A stretch of DNA of 64,000 nucleotides from contig VRMN01000002.1 in NCBI GenBank assembly GCA_008690995.1, positions 1,178,001 to 1,242,000 of the forward strand, given 5' to 3'. This DNA comes from Porphyridium purpureum. Its lineage: Eukaryota; Rhodophyta; Bangiophyceae; Porphyridiales; Porphyridiaceae. A program made the translations under genes and the position numbers. Position 1 is the stretch's first letter, and every line of letters starts with the position of its first letter. The notes beneath the pieces are model-generated. The model was not told where the DNA came from. It saw nothing but the letters and a program-made list of their open reading frames with translations, and did no database searches. Shown one piece after another: positions 19,035 through 28,230 of the stretch.

Positions 19035-19482
19035 GTTATAAAACGATATGTTTATACTGTACTTCATCGCGGACCGCTGTACATTTTGTTTGTTAGCATG
19101 CGGCGCGTGGTAGCATTGAATTGTTGTTGGTTGGTATTTGTGATTCGTTAGTACAGTTGTGGATGTGAAGCGTGTACACCTCCACGATTAATTTACGATT
19201 TTCTAATAATTTTTTTTCGCGCCAAAGGAGAATAAAGAAGGCGAAGTTGGGGGGAGGGAAGAGAATCAGTGAGCGCGCGCGGTGGCATGGGGGTTCGTGG
19301 GGGTGTCGGGAGGAGGGGGGAGGGGTGGGTGGGATTGTGTGGGTGGTAGAAGAGAAGCGAGTGCTCGGGAAGAACAGTAGGTCGGGGGGCGGGAAGGCGC
19401 ATGCATGCTGCCGGACTGGAGCAGCGCAGAGGGGGGGGAAGGACGTGCGTGAGGAGAGGGAGAGACGGCGCTGGAGGTCGCC
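19035..19482. promoter_or_regulatory. Upstream region of the ubinuclein-like gene
   Basis: No gene is seen. CTGTAC copies lie at 19057-19062 and 19077-19082, and a GTACAG at 19151-19156. From about 19245 to the ATG the plus strand is strongly G- and A-rich, the presumed 5' leader. Confidence 0.45.
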
Positions 19483-22400
19483 ATGCAGAGAATTGATGTG
19501 GACCAGACTGGCGAGGATGGATATGGTGTGATTGATTTTAGAAAGTACTTTGCGCCTGCCTCGCGTGCGGCCGCGGCTGCCGCGCGAGCAGACGATGTGG
19601 ACAGTGACGAGGAAATGGATCACGTGATGCCGGCGCGCGGCGACGCTACGGCACGCAGTTTGGAAAGCGCCATCCGAATGAGAGAGGACCCGCTCGATGC
19701 GATTATCAGCAAATACGCCAACGGTGATAGCCAGATGTCTGCTCTTGGCCTCGATTCCGCGAGGGACCCCGCGCAGCCGGACGCCGCAGCACAGAAGAAA
19801 AAGAAAAAGGCGAAGAAGGGCACAACTTACAATCCCGAAGACGACTATGACTATGACGACGATTTCATCGACGACGAGGAGTTGATGTATGCAGGTGAAA
19901 TAGCGGATTTCCAAAAGGAAGAAGCGAGAAAAGTGCTGCCGGTACATGAAGGCTTTTATATTGTTCGCGGAGGCATCCAGATGAAAACGCAGACCGAAAC
20001 GGGGACAGATGCCGCGGCGCACTCATCCGCAACTGCAGCAAACTCTAAGCAAGGCGAAAACGGCAAGGAAAAAAGCAAGATTGTGTCGAAGCATGAGTGG
20101 CTCACGCAGTACGAAAAGACGCTCGCGAGTAAGAAAAAGACCAAGAAATCAGCACTGGCTGCTCCTGCCGCATCTGGGGCGCCCGAGAAGACAAAAACTG
20201 TGGAATCCCAGTCAAAGTCGACCAGTAAGAGCCCTGCAGCTGAAATTTTGAGTGGGTCAGCGTCGCCCATATCCAAGTCCAAGCTCGTCAAGTCGAAATC
20301 AAAAGTGACCGGCGGATCGTCCGCTCCTTCATCTACTAAGAATAATAAGGGTGGCTCCGCAACCAAGGCTCAGCCAGCCATCTGGTCTGGTGATGGTGCA
20401 GCCTGTGGTACGGGTGGGACGGGCTCAGCTTCATTGTTGGACCCATTTTCGAGTGCAACTCTCGATCGGAGTCTTGTCGAAGACTCGTCGTCTCAGCTTC
20501 CGCAGACGAGCAAGGCCACAGTGCTGCGAACGCCCGAGCTAGACGAGTGTCTTGAAAACATAAGATGTACGGTGCTGCGTCTCTTCGAGGAAAACAATAC
20601 GAGCCGCAAGCCCAAACTGGATCACCCTGAAATGCTGACTTTGTTGGACACGTTTTTCATGGAAGCCGTCAAGAGCAAGTTGGCAACGGCCCCAACCACT
20701 GAAAAATGCAAAAAGGAGCGCCTCTTCCCTATCCACGACCATTTGTGGGGCATCATATCCATCTTGTTGCGTTGCCAGCGGGAGAAGCTGGAAGGCATCG
20801 GCTTTGAGTTGTTCTGGGAGGCCAAAGTGGAGGAAGCGCAAAAACGGCTCAACGAGAAAGTTGATACGCTCGCTAGCGAGATGGCTGCCATTCGCGCCGC
20901 GGCAGGGAACGAGATTGACCATGATCAGGAAGGATCGAGCGAGTATGAAGACGACGCAGCCGATGTCAGCAATGAGCAGCAGCGTGACGTACCGCAGAAT
21001 GAAACAGACGAAGGAACGGCCGGCACGGATGTCGCTCGAAGCGCAAGCATAAAACCGCCGGTGGTATTGCGCGTCGACGGCAGCCAGGATGACGACTTTG
21101 AGGAACAAACGCCCTTGCGAACACGTTCCGTGCCTGAGGAGCAGGATAGCGTGAACGGGCCTCCGGCAGCATCGGCCGGTGCACGGAAGCGCAAGCGACC
21201 AAAGCGGGTAGCAGGTGGTGAAGGACCGAACGAAAATGCGCTTCTGCCTCTGACCTGGGACCGGGCAATGGATGCAAAAATCTACGGCATTTACTCGTCC
21301 TTGCACGCCGAGTTTCGCGCAAAGGCGCAAGTCAAGCCACAAACGGCGACTCGGAAGTTCCGCGCTCGCCTTGAGAGTTATTTTGCCAAGGTACATGCCA
21401 AGTGCTTCCAGGGCTTTGATGTCAAAGTGCAAGATCTTTTGGACGCCTACAAGCGTGAGTACGACATCGTGAGCGAGCAAGACAGGAAACGGCGCGAAAT
21501 GGAAAAAGAGCTGCGCAAGGAGCAGCGAGAGCGCAAGGAAGAAGAGCGGAGGCTCGCAGAACAGGCCAAGGCTGACGCAGGCGAAGCAGTGGGCTCGGGA
21601 AAAGGCGCCGAAGTGACTGCTGTGGCGTCAGGATCGGTGTCCGTCGCTGCGAAGCAGGCACCTGCGAGATCTTCTGCTGAGACTAGTCCTGGGATGCGGT
21701 CTTCTGCGTTTGCTCAGATTTTGTCTGGCGGTGTTTCTGGGAGCTCGGCTGGCGTGCCCGCAGCACTGCCTAAGAAGGTCAAGAAGCAGAAGACCACAGC
21801 ACTTTCGGCAAGCGATGTGGTTTCTAATGCTAATGCGCAGCAGAGTCTTCATGCAAAGGCTAACGTTGACTCAGGAAAAGCGGAGCCTACGAACAAGGTG
21901 CGTAAGATTGTAGCGCCTGTGGACAGTTTGAACAGTGGCGCAGCACCGACCTCGATCAAAGAAGGAAGTGCTGACGTAGTGTCGCCGAAGGCCCCGAAGA
22001 AGCGAAAAGTAGTCGGAAGTCAGGGCGCGATAAATGAGGTCCCCATGGACATGGAACGATCCGTTTCCATGTCGCCAGCGATGGCCAAAGATCAAGTTGT
22101 TCAGGCTCTCAATGACTTCCGTGCGCATGGGTCAGAGCAAAATGGCACAGTTTCGATATTATCGTCGCCGCTGAAAGAGAGTATGGCTGTTGCAGTCGTG
22201 GCAAGTCCAATAGCACTTCCTGTTGGACTTCTCGTTTCTCCTTCGTGCCTGAAAGGTGTGACGTTCCTGCTCGTGGGCAGCTTTCCAGAGTTGACCGAAA
22301 ACATCAAGGCCCGAATCCGTTCGCTTGACGGGCGTTGTCCTCCAAAGTTCTCCAGCGTTATCACACACGGTCTGGTCGGTGCCCAGAAGAAGAGTAACGC

Positions 22401-22755
22401 TACAGAGTCCGGTGTGCACAAAAAGATGAAGCTACTTGAGGAGAAGAATATCCCTCTTGTGCACGGGCTTGAGGGTCTTTTTAAAATGATTGGGCAACGA
22501 AGTATTGGATGTGCGGATGCTAGGCGTGTCGATGGCTCAGCGTACGAGCAAATCGACACGTCCGGTCTTCCAACTCACCCTAGATCTGCGGAGTCTAGAG
22601 CTGATGCGAAGCTACCAATATTCAAAGTCCAGCCGTCGCATGCACCGCTGCCCGAGCTCACGACAATACATGCAGCACAAGCGACACTTGTAAGTTCAGC
22701 TCCGCGTGACAAGCTACCGAAAGCCTTCGATGGGAGCCCTGTTGTGCTGGACTGA
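19483..22755 (+). CDS. UBN1: Ubinuclein/Hpc2-like HIRA histone chaperone subunit with BRCT-like C-terminus
   Basis: A 1090-residue nuclear protein. The Hpc2-related domain is at about residues 116-165 (NPEDDYDYDDDFIDDEEL, then EGFYIVRGG), the segment that grips H3.3-H4 in ubinuclein. A ubinuclein middle domain at about 361-460 (TVLRLFEENN, HDHLWGIISILL) and a following WDRAMDAKIYGIY segment support the same family. A basic coiled region (REMEKELRKEQRER) follows. Residues about 919-1005 (CLKGVTFLLVGSF, VITHG, IPLVHGLEGLF) look like a BRCT domain, which is not usual for ubinucleins. The protein probably works in replication-independent H3.3 deposition. The start is the first ATG after a purine-rich leader. 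It is long, Ser/Lys-rich and largely disordered between domains. Confidence 0.85.
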   Translation: MQRIDVDQTGEDGYGVIDFRKYFAPASRAAAAAARADDVDSDEEMDHVMPARGDATARSLESAIRMREDPLDAIISKYANGDSQMSALGLDSARDPAQPDAAAQKKKKKAKKGTTYNPEDDYDYDDDFIDDEELMYAGEIADFQKEEARKVLPVHEGFYIVRGGIQMKTQTETGTDAAAHSSATAANSKQGENGKEKSKIVSKHEWLTQYEKTLASKKKTKKSALAAPAASGAPEKTKTVESQSKSTSKSPAAEILSGSASPISKSKLVKSKSKVTGGSSAPSSTKNNKGGSATKAQPAIWSGDGAACGTGGTGSASLLDPFSSATLDRSLVEDSSSQLPQTSKATVLRTPELDECLENIRCTVLRLFEENNTSRKPKLDHPEMLTLLDTFFMEAVKSKLATAPTTEKCKKERLFPIHDHLWGIISILLRCQREKLEGIGFELFWEAKVEEAQKRLNEKVDTLASEMAAIRAAAGNEIDHDQEGSSEYEDDAADVSNEQQRDVPQNETDEGTAGTDVARSASIKPPVVLRVDGSQDDDFEEQTPLRTRSVPEEQDSVNGPPAASAGARKRKRPKRVAGGEGPNENALLPLTWDRAMDAKIYGIYSSLHAEFRAKAQVKPQTATRKFRARLESYFAKVHAKCFQGFDVKVQDLLDAYKREYDIVSEQDRKRREMEKELRKEQRERKEEERRLAEQAKADAGEAVGSGKGAEVTAVASGSVSVAAKQAPARSSAETSPGMRSSAFAQILSGGVSGSSAGVPAALPKKVKKQKTTALSASDVVSNANAQQSLHAKANVDSGKAEPTNKVRKIVAPVDSLNSGAAPTSIKEGSADVVSPKAPKKRKVVGSQGAINEVPMDMERSVSMSPAMAKDQVVQALNDFRAHGSEQNGTVSILSSPLKESMAVAVVASPIALPVGLLVSPSCLKGVTFLLVGSFPELTENIKARIRSLDGRCPPKFSSVITHGLVGAQKKSNATESGVHKKMKLLEEKNIPLVHGLEGLFKMIGQRSIGCADARRVDGSAYEQIDTSGLPTHPRSAESRADAKLPIFKVQPSHAPLPELTTIHAAQATLVSSAPRDKLPKAFDGSPVVLD

Positions 22756-23054
22756 GGATTCGTGGCGGTGGTCGCTTCGAAAGTTCCTCAAACGAATCAA
22801 GCGGGATGGGTCCGCGCTGAAATCGAAACCTTACCCAGTCCACTCGGCACCAATCGTTCAAGAAAGCGGACTTTTATCTACGACTAATACCTATCTCACT
22901 ATTTGCTATGTTCGACAGGCGAGCACGATCATCGATTTTGCGGTCTTGACTTTCCTACATTCACATCTGTCGTTGTCCCTCATCATCCACTGGTCTTGCC
23001 TGTCAACCTTTGAGCCATACAACCGCGGCGGGCAAATGCGGCGCTCACTCGTGA
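22756..23054. other. Convergent 3' region
   Basis: The 299 bases between the ubinuclein and AsnA stops hold no gene, RNA or clear motif that I can see. Confidence 0.3.
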
Positions 23055-24209
23055 TTACGACAGTGCAAATATGTTCTTCTCCCTGCAAATTTCGTGCAAC
23101 TTCTCCGGCCACACAGTCACGGTGACCTCACCAATGTGCGCCTTCTTGAGCAGAAGCATCATCACTCGGCCCTGGCCGATACCACCGCCAATTGAAAGCG
23201 GATACTCATTCGTGAGGATTCCCTTGTGATATTCGAGGTTCTCCCAGTTGTCGACAGGGTTCGCCATGCTCATCTGAATGCGCAGCTGGTTAGCATCCAC
23301 ACGTACCCCCATCGAGCTGAGCTCGTGGCGGCGGTTGGTCACCGGATTCCACACCAAAATATCACCATTCAGCCCATGGTACTTCTGTCCACCATGCTCC
23401 ACCTCCGTACTCCAATCATCATAGTCGGCGGCGCGCATTTCGTGCGGCACGCCGTTATCCAGCACCCACCCAATGCCGTACAGAAAGACCGCCTTTTCTT
23501 GCTTGAGGATGGCCGTCTCGCGCTCTTTGCGCGGGAGGTCTGGGAACATTTTCAGAAGATCCTCAGCGTGGATAAACTTGATGTCATCCGGGAGATCTGG
23601 ATAGCGCGGGTCGTTGAGCTGCGGGAATTGGCCGTGCACCTCACGTTCGGTGTCCTTGAGCACGCGATAGATCTTTTTGACCACACTAACAAGCGTATCC
23701 AGGTTGCGCTGCTCGTCAGTGATAGTCACCTCCCAGTCCCACTGGTCCACGTACGACGAATGGTCAATGTCGAGCCAGTAGTCCTTGCGGACCGCGCGCA
23801 TGTCGGTAATGAGTCCCTCACCTGGGTTGGTCAGGCCGTACTCAAGTAGCGCCTTGCGCTTCCATTTTGTCACCGCCTGCACAATTTGTGCATGCACGGC
23901 GTGTTCCGGCTCGTCGTTCTGGATTGTGAACGCGACGGGCGTCCTGGCACCATCACGATCGAGCGTGTCGTTCAATCCAGACTCCTCTGTCACCAAAAGT
24001 GGTACCTGCACGGGCATGAGATTGAGTTCGCGTTGAAGGCCTTCCTCAATCAAGCGCTTGGCCAAAAACAGCGCCTGCTGTGTCTGCTTTCGATCGAGCA
24101 ATGAGGCATAATTGTCCGGAAGCGACTGCTTCAAAGCATCATAGTTGCCCATCCCGGGGCCAGCCAGCTGTGCGCGCTTGGCCTCATCCCCTTCTCCTCC
24201 ACGCCCCAT
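23055..24209 (-). CDS. asnA: Aspartate-ammonia ligase, bacterial-type asparagine synthetase A
   Basis: AsnA makes asparagine from aspartate and ammonia with ATP giving AMP and PPi; its fold is that of class II aminoacyl-tRNA synthetases. The protein has 384 residues. Conserved blocks include NDEPEHAVHAQIVQAVTKWK, RKDYWLDIDHSSYVDQWDWE, KFIHAEDL, MRAADYDDWST, NGDILVWNP, SSMGVRVD and the ATP-site GGGIGQGRVMMLLL. The start used is the only ATG near the conserved region's lead-in (MGRGGEGD); MGNYDALK is an alternative. The short extension is not a clear organelle signal. AsnA is mainly bacterial and archaeal, with scattered protist cases, so an old transfer is likely. Most eukaryotes use glutamine-dependent AsnB instead. 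Confidence 0.93.
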   Translation of the reverse strand: MGRGGEGDEAKRAQLAGPGMGNYDALKQSLPDNYASLLDRKQTQQALFLAKRLIEEGLQRELNLMPVQVPLLVTEESGLNDTLDRDGARTPVAFTIQNDEPEHAVHAQIVQAVTKWKRKALLEYGLTNPGEGLITDMRAVRKDYWLDIDHSSYVDQWDWEVTITDEQRNLDTLVSVVKKIYRVLKDTEREVHGQFPQLNDPRYPDLPDDIKFIHAEDLLKMFPDLPRKERETAILKQEKAVFLYGIGWVLDNGVPHEMRAADYDDWSTEVEHGGQKYHGLNGDILVWNPVTNRRHELSSMGVRVDANQLRIQMSMANPVDNWENLEYHKGILTNEYPLSIGGGIGQGRVMMLLLKKAHIGEVTVTVWPEKLHEICREKNIFALS

Positions 24210-25095
24210 CCTGGACGCGTCGTTCCGACACCTTCCCAGCACGTGCGCCTGCTACTTCGCGTACAGAAAGTTTCGAGCCCCTACCTTGTCCTGTCTTCTT
24301 CCGTTTCTCTTTTCCTGCGTCTTCTGATCGAAGCACGCGCACAAAGTCTAGCGCAGTCGGGCGTCTCCCTTTTAAGGACGTGAGAGACATGCGGGACGCT
24401 TGGACTCCTCTGAGCCGAGAGGGAGACGAATCTTGCACTCAGTCGACGTGGAAGCAGTAAGGCGTCATTCCCTCGTTACGACGAACTAGGCTGGACCATG
24501 GAACGTATGCTCCAAGCCATGGCTTCAGATTCTGATTTCGGGTTCAGGTCGGTCATTCCATGCGTGTAAGAATTGCAGCCACACCGCACTTCAAAATGGC
24601 GTGCGCAAGTGCGCACACATTCATCGAGAATCATATCAAACCAACAAAATCTGCGGAATCTGCACACCGACAGCGATGACTCATGCGTCACCAGAGAAGA
24701 GGCTATGGCACGGAACAAAGCTGGCCTGGGCACGCGCGAGAATGCATTTCTACAAGCGTCTCTTGCCGTCGCTTGCAACCGTTCGGAGGGAGCCAACTTG
24801 TCAGCCCAACACTCGGCTGAAAATCTCGAAGTGCGCTTCCAAAGGGCAACCAGCTTCCTCCGCACTGTACACAAAATAGGCGGGGTACAGTTCATAAATT
24901 AAATTAAATCTCAATTTAATATCCTAGGACGTTAAAAAAGGACAAAAGAGGTACAGTGAACCGATGATGCTCGAGAAAGTGGAAGGCAAGCAAGTTGGAG
25001 CTGGGAGGTCGAAAGATGCATGTTGGGTTACGACAAGAGGAGGGTCGTCGGGAGGTGGATGGCAAGGTGTGAAGAGGGTGTGAAGTGGAAGTGGG
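24210..25095. other. Intergenic region upstream of AsnA and thioredoxin
   Basis: No secure gene. CTGTAC at 24865-24870 and GTACAG at 24885-24890 and 24951-24956 are upstream of thioredoxin. An AT-rich stretch at 24895-24930 interrupts the GC-balanced sequence. A plus-strand frame (24703-24902, start MARNKAG) and the antisense frame 24476-24895 both look weakly coding, but neither resembles a known protein. Confidence 0.3.
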
Positions 25096-25614
25096 ATGAG
25101 AATGAGGAAGGATGGATGTCTTGGATTTGTAGCGTATGCTCCACTGGATGTGGGAAGGAGCGCACGCGATGGTTTGCGCAAGACTGGGCGATGTGTGGCA
25201 GCAGGAAGGATGCGGCTGACGGGTGAGCGTGGTCGTACGCCGTCGGTCGGAAAACGGATACGGCCGTCGTCAGCGACGCTGGCTTGTGTGGTGGTGGATA
25301 TCGATACCCGCGAGGAGCGCGAGGATGTGTTAGACTTGGCTGAGGACGCTCTGGTCGTCGTGAATTACACGGCCACATGGTGCGGGCCCTGCGTTCTCAT
25401 TGCGCCCGTATTTGACCAGCTCTCGGAAAAGTACGACAACGTCATCTTTGTCAAAGTGAATTCCGACGTCAGTGTCGGCGCACAGGAGCTCATGACGGAC
25501 GCCAAAATTCGCCAGGTGCCCTCTTTCCATTTTTGGAAAAACAGAAAGCGCGTCGAGACCCTTGACAATCCATCTGCAGACGAGCTGGAGAGAACTATCC
25601 TAAGCTTGCAATAA
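25096..25614 (+). CDS. Thioredoxin with N-terminal extension
   Basis: A 172-residue thioredoxin. Residues about 68-172 form the fold, with redox-active WCGPC in VNYTATWCGPCVLIAP, the Lys-Val strand FVKVNSD, and cis-Pro in RQVPSFHFW. It reduces disulfides in target proteins. The first 65 residues are rich in Arg, Ser and Gly and free of acidic clusters late on, suggesting an organelle presequence (plastid or mitochondrion). An internal ATG (MRLTGERG) would give a shorter form. Upstream CTGTAC/GTACAG motifs and a purine-rich leader fit the first ATG. Confidence 0.9.
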   Translation: MRMRKDGCLGFVAYAPLDVGRSARDGLRKTGRCVAAGRMRLTGERGRTPSVGKRIRPSSATLACVVVDIDTREEREDVLDLAEDALVVVNYTATWCGPCVLIAPVFDQLSEKYDNVIFVKVNSDVSVGAQELMTDAKIRQVPSFHFWKNRKRVETLDNPSADELERTILSLQ

Positions 25615-25748
25615 GTAAATGTTGGCAGCGTTTAATTTAGCAATGTGCGCCGATTGCTAGCGACAGTCCCAGAGGAGAGCTGTATTTTCGAAGTCCATAC
25701 TTGGTTTGTTCGATAATTTCTCGCGCAAAGATACTAGTACAAAACTGA

Positions 25749-26639
25749 CTAATCTGAAGGCACGACTGCGTCATCTTCATCGACGCCGGAAAATTCCGAA
25801 TTCATCATCCACGGATCCACAACGTCCGGAACCATAGAAACAGGGGTACCCGAGTGTTTAAACGTCGGTACATGCTCCCCAAGGATGGTATAGCCGGCGC
25901 CTGTCGGTTCCATGGCAGCACAGTGAATCTTGGTACGGTGCCGTGCCTCACCTATTTGACCCGCCTGTGACGAAGGCTGTGTGTTCTGGCAAACATAATA
26001 TTGCGCCATTTCGTGGCTCTTTTGCACCAGCTCTTCCTCTGTGAGCTCGCAAAGTGCGCTCACGTTCGATAAGCTGTCACGGTAGAACACTTCGCTATAA
26101 TCAAAGTCATGCTCTCGCCCGGGCACAAGAATTTCGTGTCGCGCAAGCGCATGGTTCACGAGCCTTTGAAAGCAACCCACCGAGCCTTCACACTGTTCAA
26201 GCTCGCCGTCGCGAGCAATAACAATCCACCCTTGTGTCGTCTCAGCCACCGCAATCGGAAGTTTCTGGCCGCTGCATAATGACTGCACATACTGTTTAAG
26301 CTTTGGCGGCATCTCGTCGCGGTGCAAAGTAAACAACCCAGCAGAGCCCCAGCCCTTCTGTTTCAGCTCAAAAAAATCGCGCTTCATCTCTCGCGGCCCG
26401 TGCGTGATGTGGCAAGCGCTACAGTGCCAGCCACAAAACTTCTTGATCGCGTACACCGCCTCGCCTAACCGCGTCCCGTCCGCGTTGTACACCACATAAA
26501 TGTCTCGCAGAACTGGTAGCTCACTCTTCATGTCGGGCTCTTGTCCCTCGAAGTCACTTTGCTTCCGCTCTCGGTCGACGTCAAGCTGCCCACTGACGTG
26601 CAACCGCGCTTCCGCTGCTTTCCGCTTCACCGAATCCAT
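25749..26639 (-). CDS. Conserved hypothetical with C-x2-C-x-I-T-H-G motif
   Basis: A 296-residue protein of unknown function. Residues about 47-100 start with IYVVYNADGTRLGEAVYAI and contain CSACHITHG, followed by KRDFFELKQKGWG. I recall a bacterial uncharacterised family opening with a VYNADSG-like strand and an SCxLCxLTxG motif of the same layout, so a shared origin is likely. The two Cys and the His could bind metal or act in redox chemistry. The C-terminal 80 residues are acidic and poorly structured. The start is the first ATG (MDSVKRKAAE), preceded on the coding strand by a purine-rich stretch. No organelle signal is clear. Confidence 0.7.
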   Translation of the reverse strand: MDSVKRKAAEARLHVSGQLDVDRERKQSDFEGQEPDMKSELPVLRDIYVVYNADGTRLGEAVYAIKKFCGWHCSACHITHGPREMKRDFFELKQKGWGSAGLFTLHRDEMPPKLKQYVQSLCSGQKLPIAVAETTQGWIVIARDGELEQCEGSVGCFQRLVNHALARHEILVPGREHDFDYSEVFYRDSLSNVSALCELTEEELVQKSHEMAQYYVCQNTQPSSQAGQIGEARHRTKIHCAAMEPTGAGYTILGEHVPTFKHSGTPVSMVPDVVDPWMMNSEFSGVDEDDAVVPSD

Positions 26640-27068
26640 CTGCCTACTGCTGTCGTACGAAGTCGTCGCTCGATTCCTTCCCCCCGCTTCTCAACTTGAA
26701 GAACAGCGCAGCGCGTCGACAGCCGCCGCCCAACTATCTTCCCTCCGTTTCTGCCAGGTGCAACGCCGCATATATACACAGCCAGCCAACGAGCTGATTC
26801 CACGAAAATTCGCGCGAGACGCACATCCACAGGAGTTGACCGCAGTATCAGGACAACACCATTTTCAACGCTTTGCGTGAGACGCGCCTTGTCTTTCACC
26901 TCACGAATGCAACACCCCCTCACCAAAAAAATCCAATGACAGCCCCTCGGGAAGTCAACCAATTAATGGCTGGGAGGACACGAAAGTTGCGCGATCCGCC
27001 CTCCCCACTGTACCCAGGTACAGCGTCGGCAGGTATCGCGCACACACGGAAAGTACAGCTCGTGCGTT
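26640..27068. promoter_or_regulatory. Intergenic region with a palindromic CTGTAC pair
   Basis: CTGTAC at 27008-27013 and GTACAG at 27018-27023 form an inverted pair with a 4-base spacer. A further GTACAG lies at 27053-27058. They lie about 370-415 bases upstream of the conserved hypothetical gene. No gene is seen. Confidence 0.4.
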
Positions 27069-27794
27069 TCAGCGCCTGGCCTGGACCGCCTGCGACAAGC
27101 GCAGAGCAGCTGCCTGGCGGCAGTCGCGCGGCATGTACGTGTGCGGGAAGCAGCCGTCGGGCTGAAAGCGGACAAGGTTCAGATGCGCCCGGAAGAAGGA
27201 AATGCACATCTGTGCCGCAGTCTTCGACTTGCAAGTCGAATGCACCTTTACTCCGAGGTCTCGCGGGATCCCGGCTGTGGTTGCAAAAAGGGTCGCGTAC
27301 GTCACGCACAGCAGACGAACGACCAGGGACCGCTGGTGAGCGGCTTCATGGCCGGGGAAAAATGTGACAGAACGGACCTTCCCCTCGCATCATGAAAACT
27401 TGGTCTCCGTTGTGAATTTGAGATTCTCCAGAGCTGTCCCAGGACCACATGTGTCAACAATAAGCGCACCTCCTTCAATGGCCGAGTCCAGACTGAGGAC
27501 CACCTCGCCAGATGTTTTTCAAACCTCGTCAAAAGCAATCTGCAAATGTTGCGCCGCATCATGATTTGTGCCGGACCACTTCACCGTGCATTCGAGCATG
27601 AAGGAGTTACCATTCTCGCCACCATGCCGTCCGGTCAGAGCCATCTCGCTCTCGCTTCACGGCACGCGCGACGCCTGCACCTTGAATTCTTCCGCTGTCG
27701 CGTGAACTCTTTCTCGCTTCTTCTTGAAGAAATCTGCTCGTCAAGAGAAGAGACGAGGAGAGTCAATGCGCACATATTTGTCGTCGATAGCTTC
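27069..27794 (-). pseudogene. Coding-like frame interrupted only by TGA codons (decayed gene or recoded)
   Basis: One minus-strand frame of about 242 codons reads like protein throughout. Examples are KTSGEVVLSLDSAIEGGALI, VDTCGPGTALENLKF, VRSVTFFPGHEAAHQRSLVV and YATLFATTAGIPRDLGVKVH. It contains four internal TGA codons and no TAA or TAG, and ends at a TGA. An ATG (27644) begins MALTGRHGGENG. No reasonable introns remove the TGAs. Other genes here use TGA as a normal stop. Options are a pseudogene in which CGA decayed to TGA, or UGA read through as selenocysteine or another residue. I do not recognise the family. Existence of the coding-like frame is well supported; its status is open. Confidence 0.5.
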
Positions 27795-28230
27795 GCGGCA
27801 TCCACCTCATTGATGCCGTGAAAATCGCGTGAGTGCGAAAACGACTCTGCTCTTGTTCGAAAGGTTGGCTAGTGCATGGCGCGCTGAAGAACAATCACGG
27901 TGCGTAAACTGAGACGATGTATACCACGCTAGGCGCTAGCAATCAGGTTAGGGCATGTCGCGGGACGAACTCCAAGGCACCATGCGGCTACAGGGATACG
28001 AAAACAAAGGGCAAGAAGAGCATGCGTCCATGCATGAGTTTAGAGGAGATCACGTTTCAACGAAGCAAACACAACTTTTTTTCGCAACAATGAAGCGCTG
28101 GGCGTTCCGGTGACCAGCCTTGGGCCTTCTTCCCCGTTTCGAGCGCTGGCGACCTGCAGCAACATGGCATTGAGGTGTCTCACCAGATTTCGACCTTCTT
28201 CAATACCTCGGACTTTGAAATCGGCGAACT
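27795..28230. other. Gap between the TGA-interrupted frame and the DUF1995 gene
   Basis: No gene or RNA is recognised in these 436 bases. The sequence is unremarkable in composition. Confidence 0.3.

Noticed and set aside
19093-20022. A 309-residue minus-strand frame
   Set aside because: It overlaps the ubinuclein Hpc2-related domain and its purine-rich leader. The product is low-complexity Pro/Ser/His text.
20539-21480. A 313-residue open frame on the minus strand
   Set aside because: It lies antisense within the ubinuclein gene, whose conserved domains cover the same bases. The antisense product resembles nothing.
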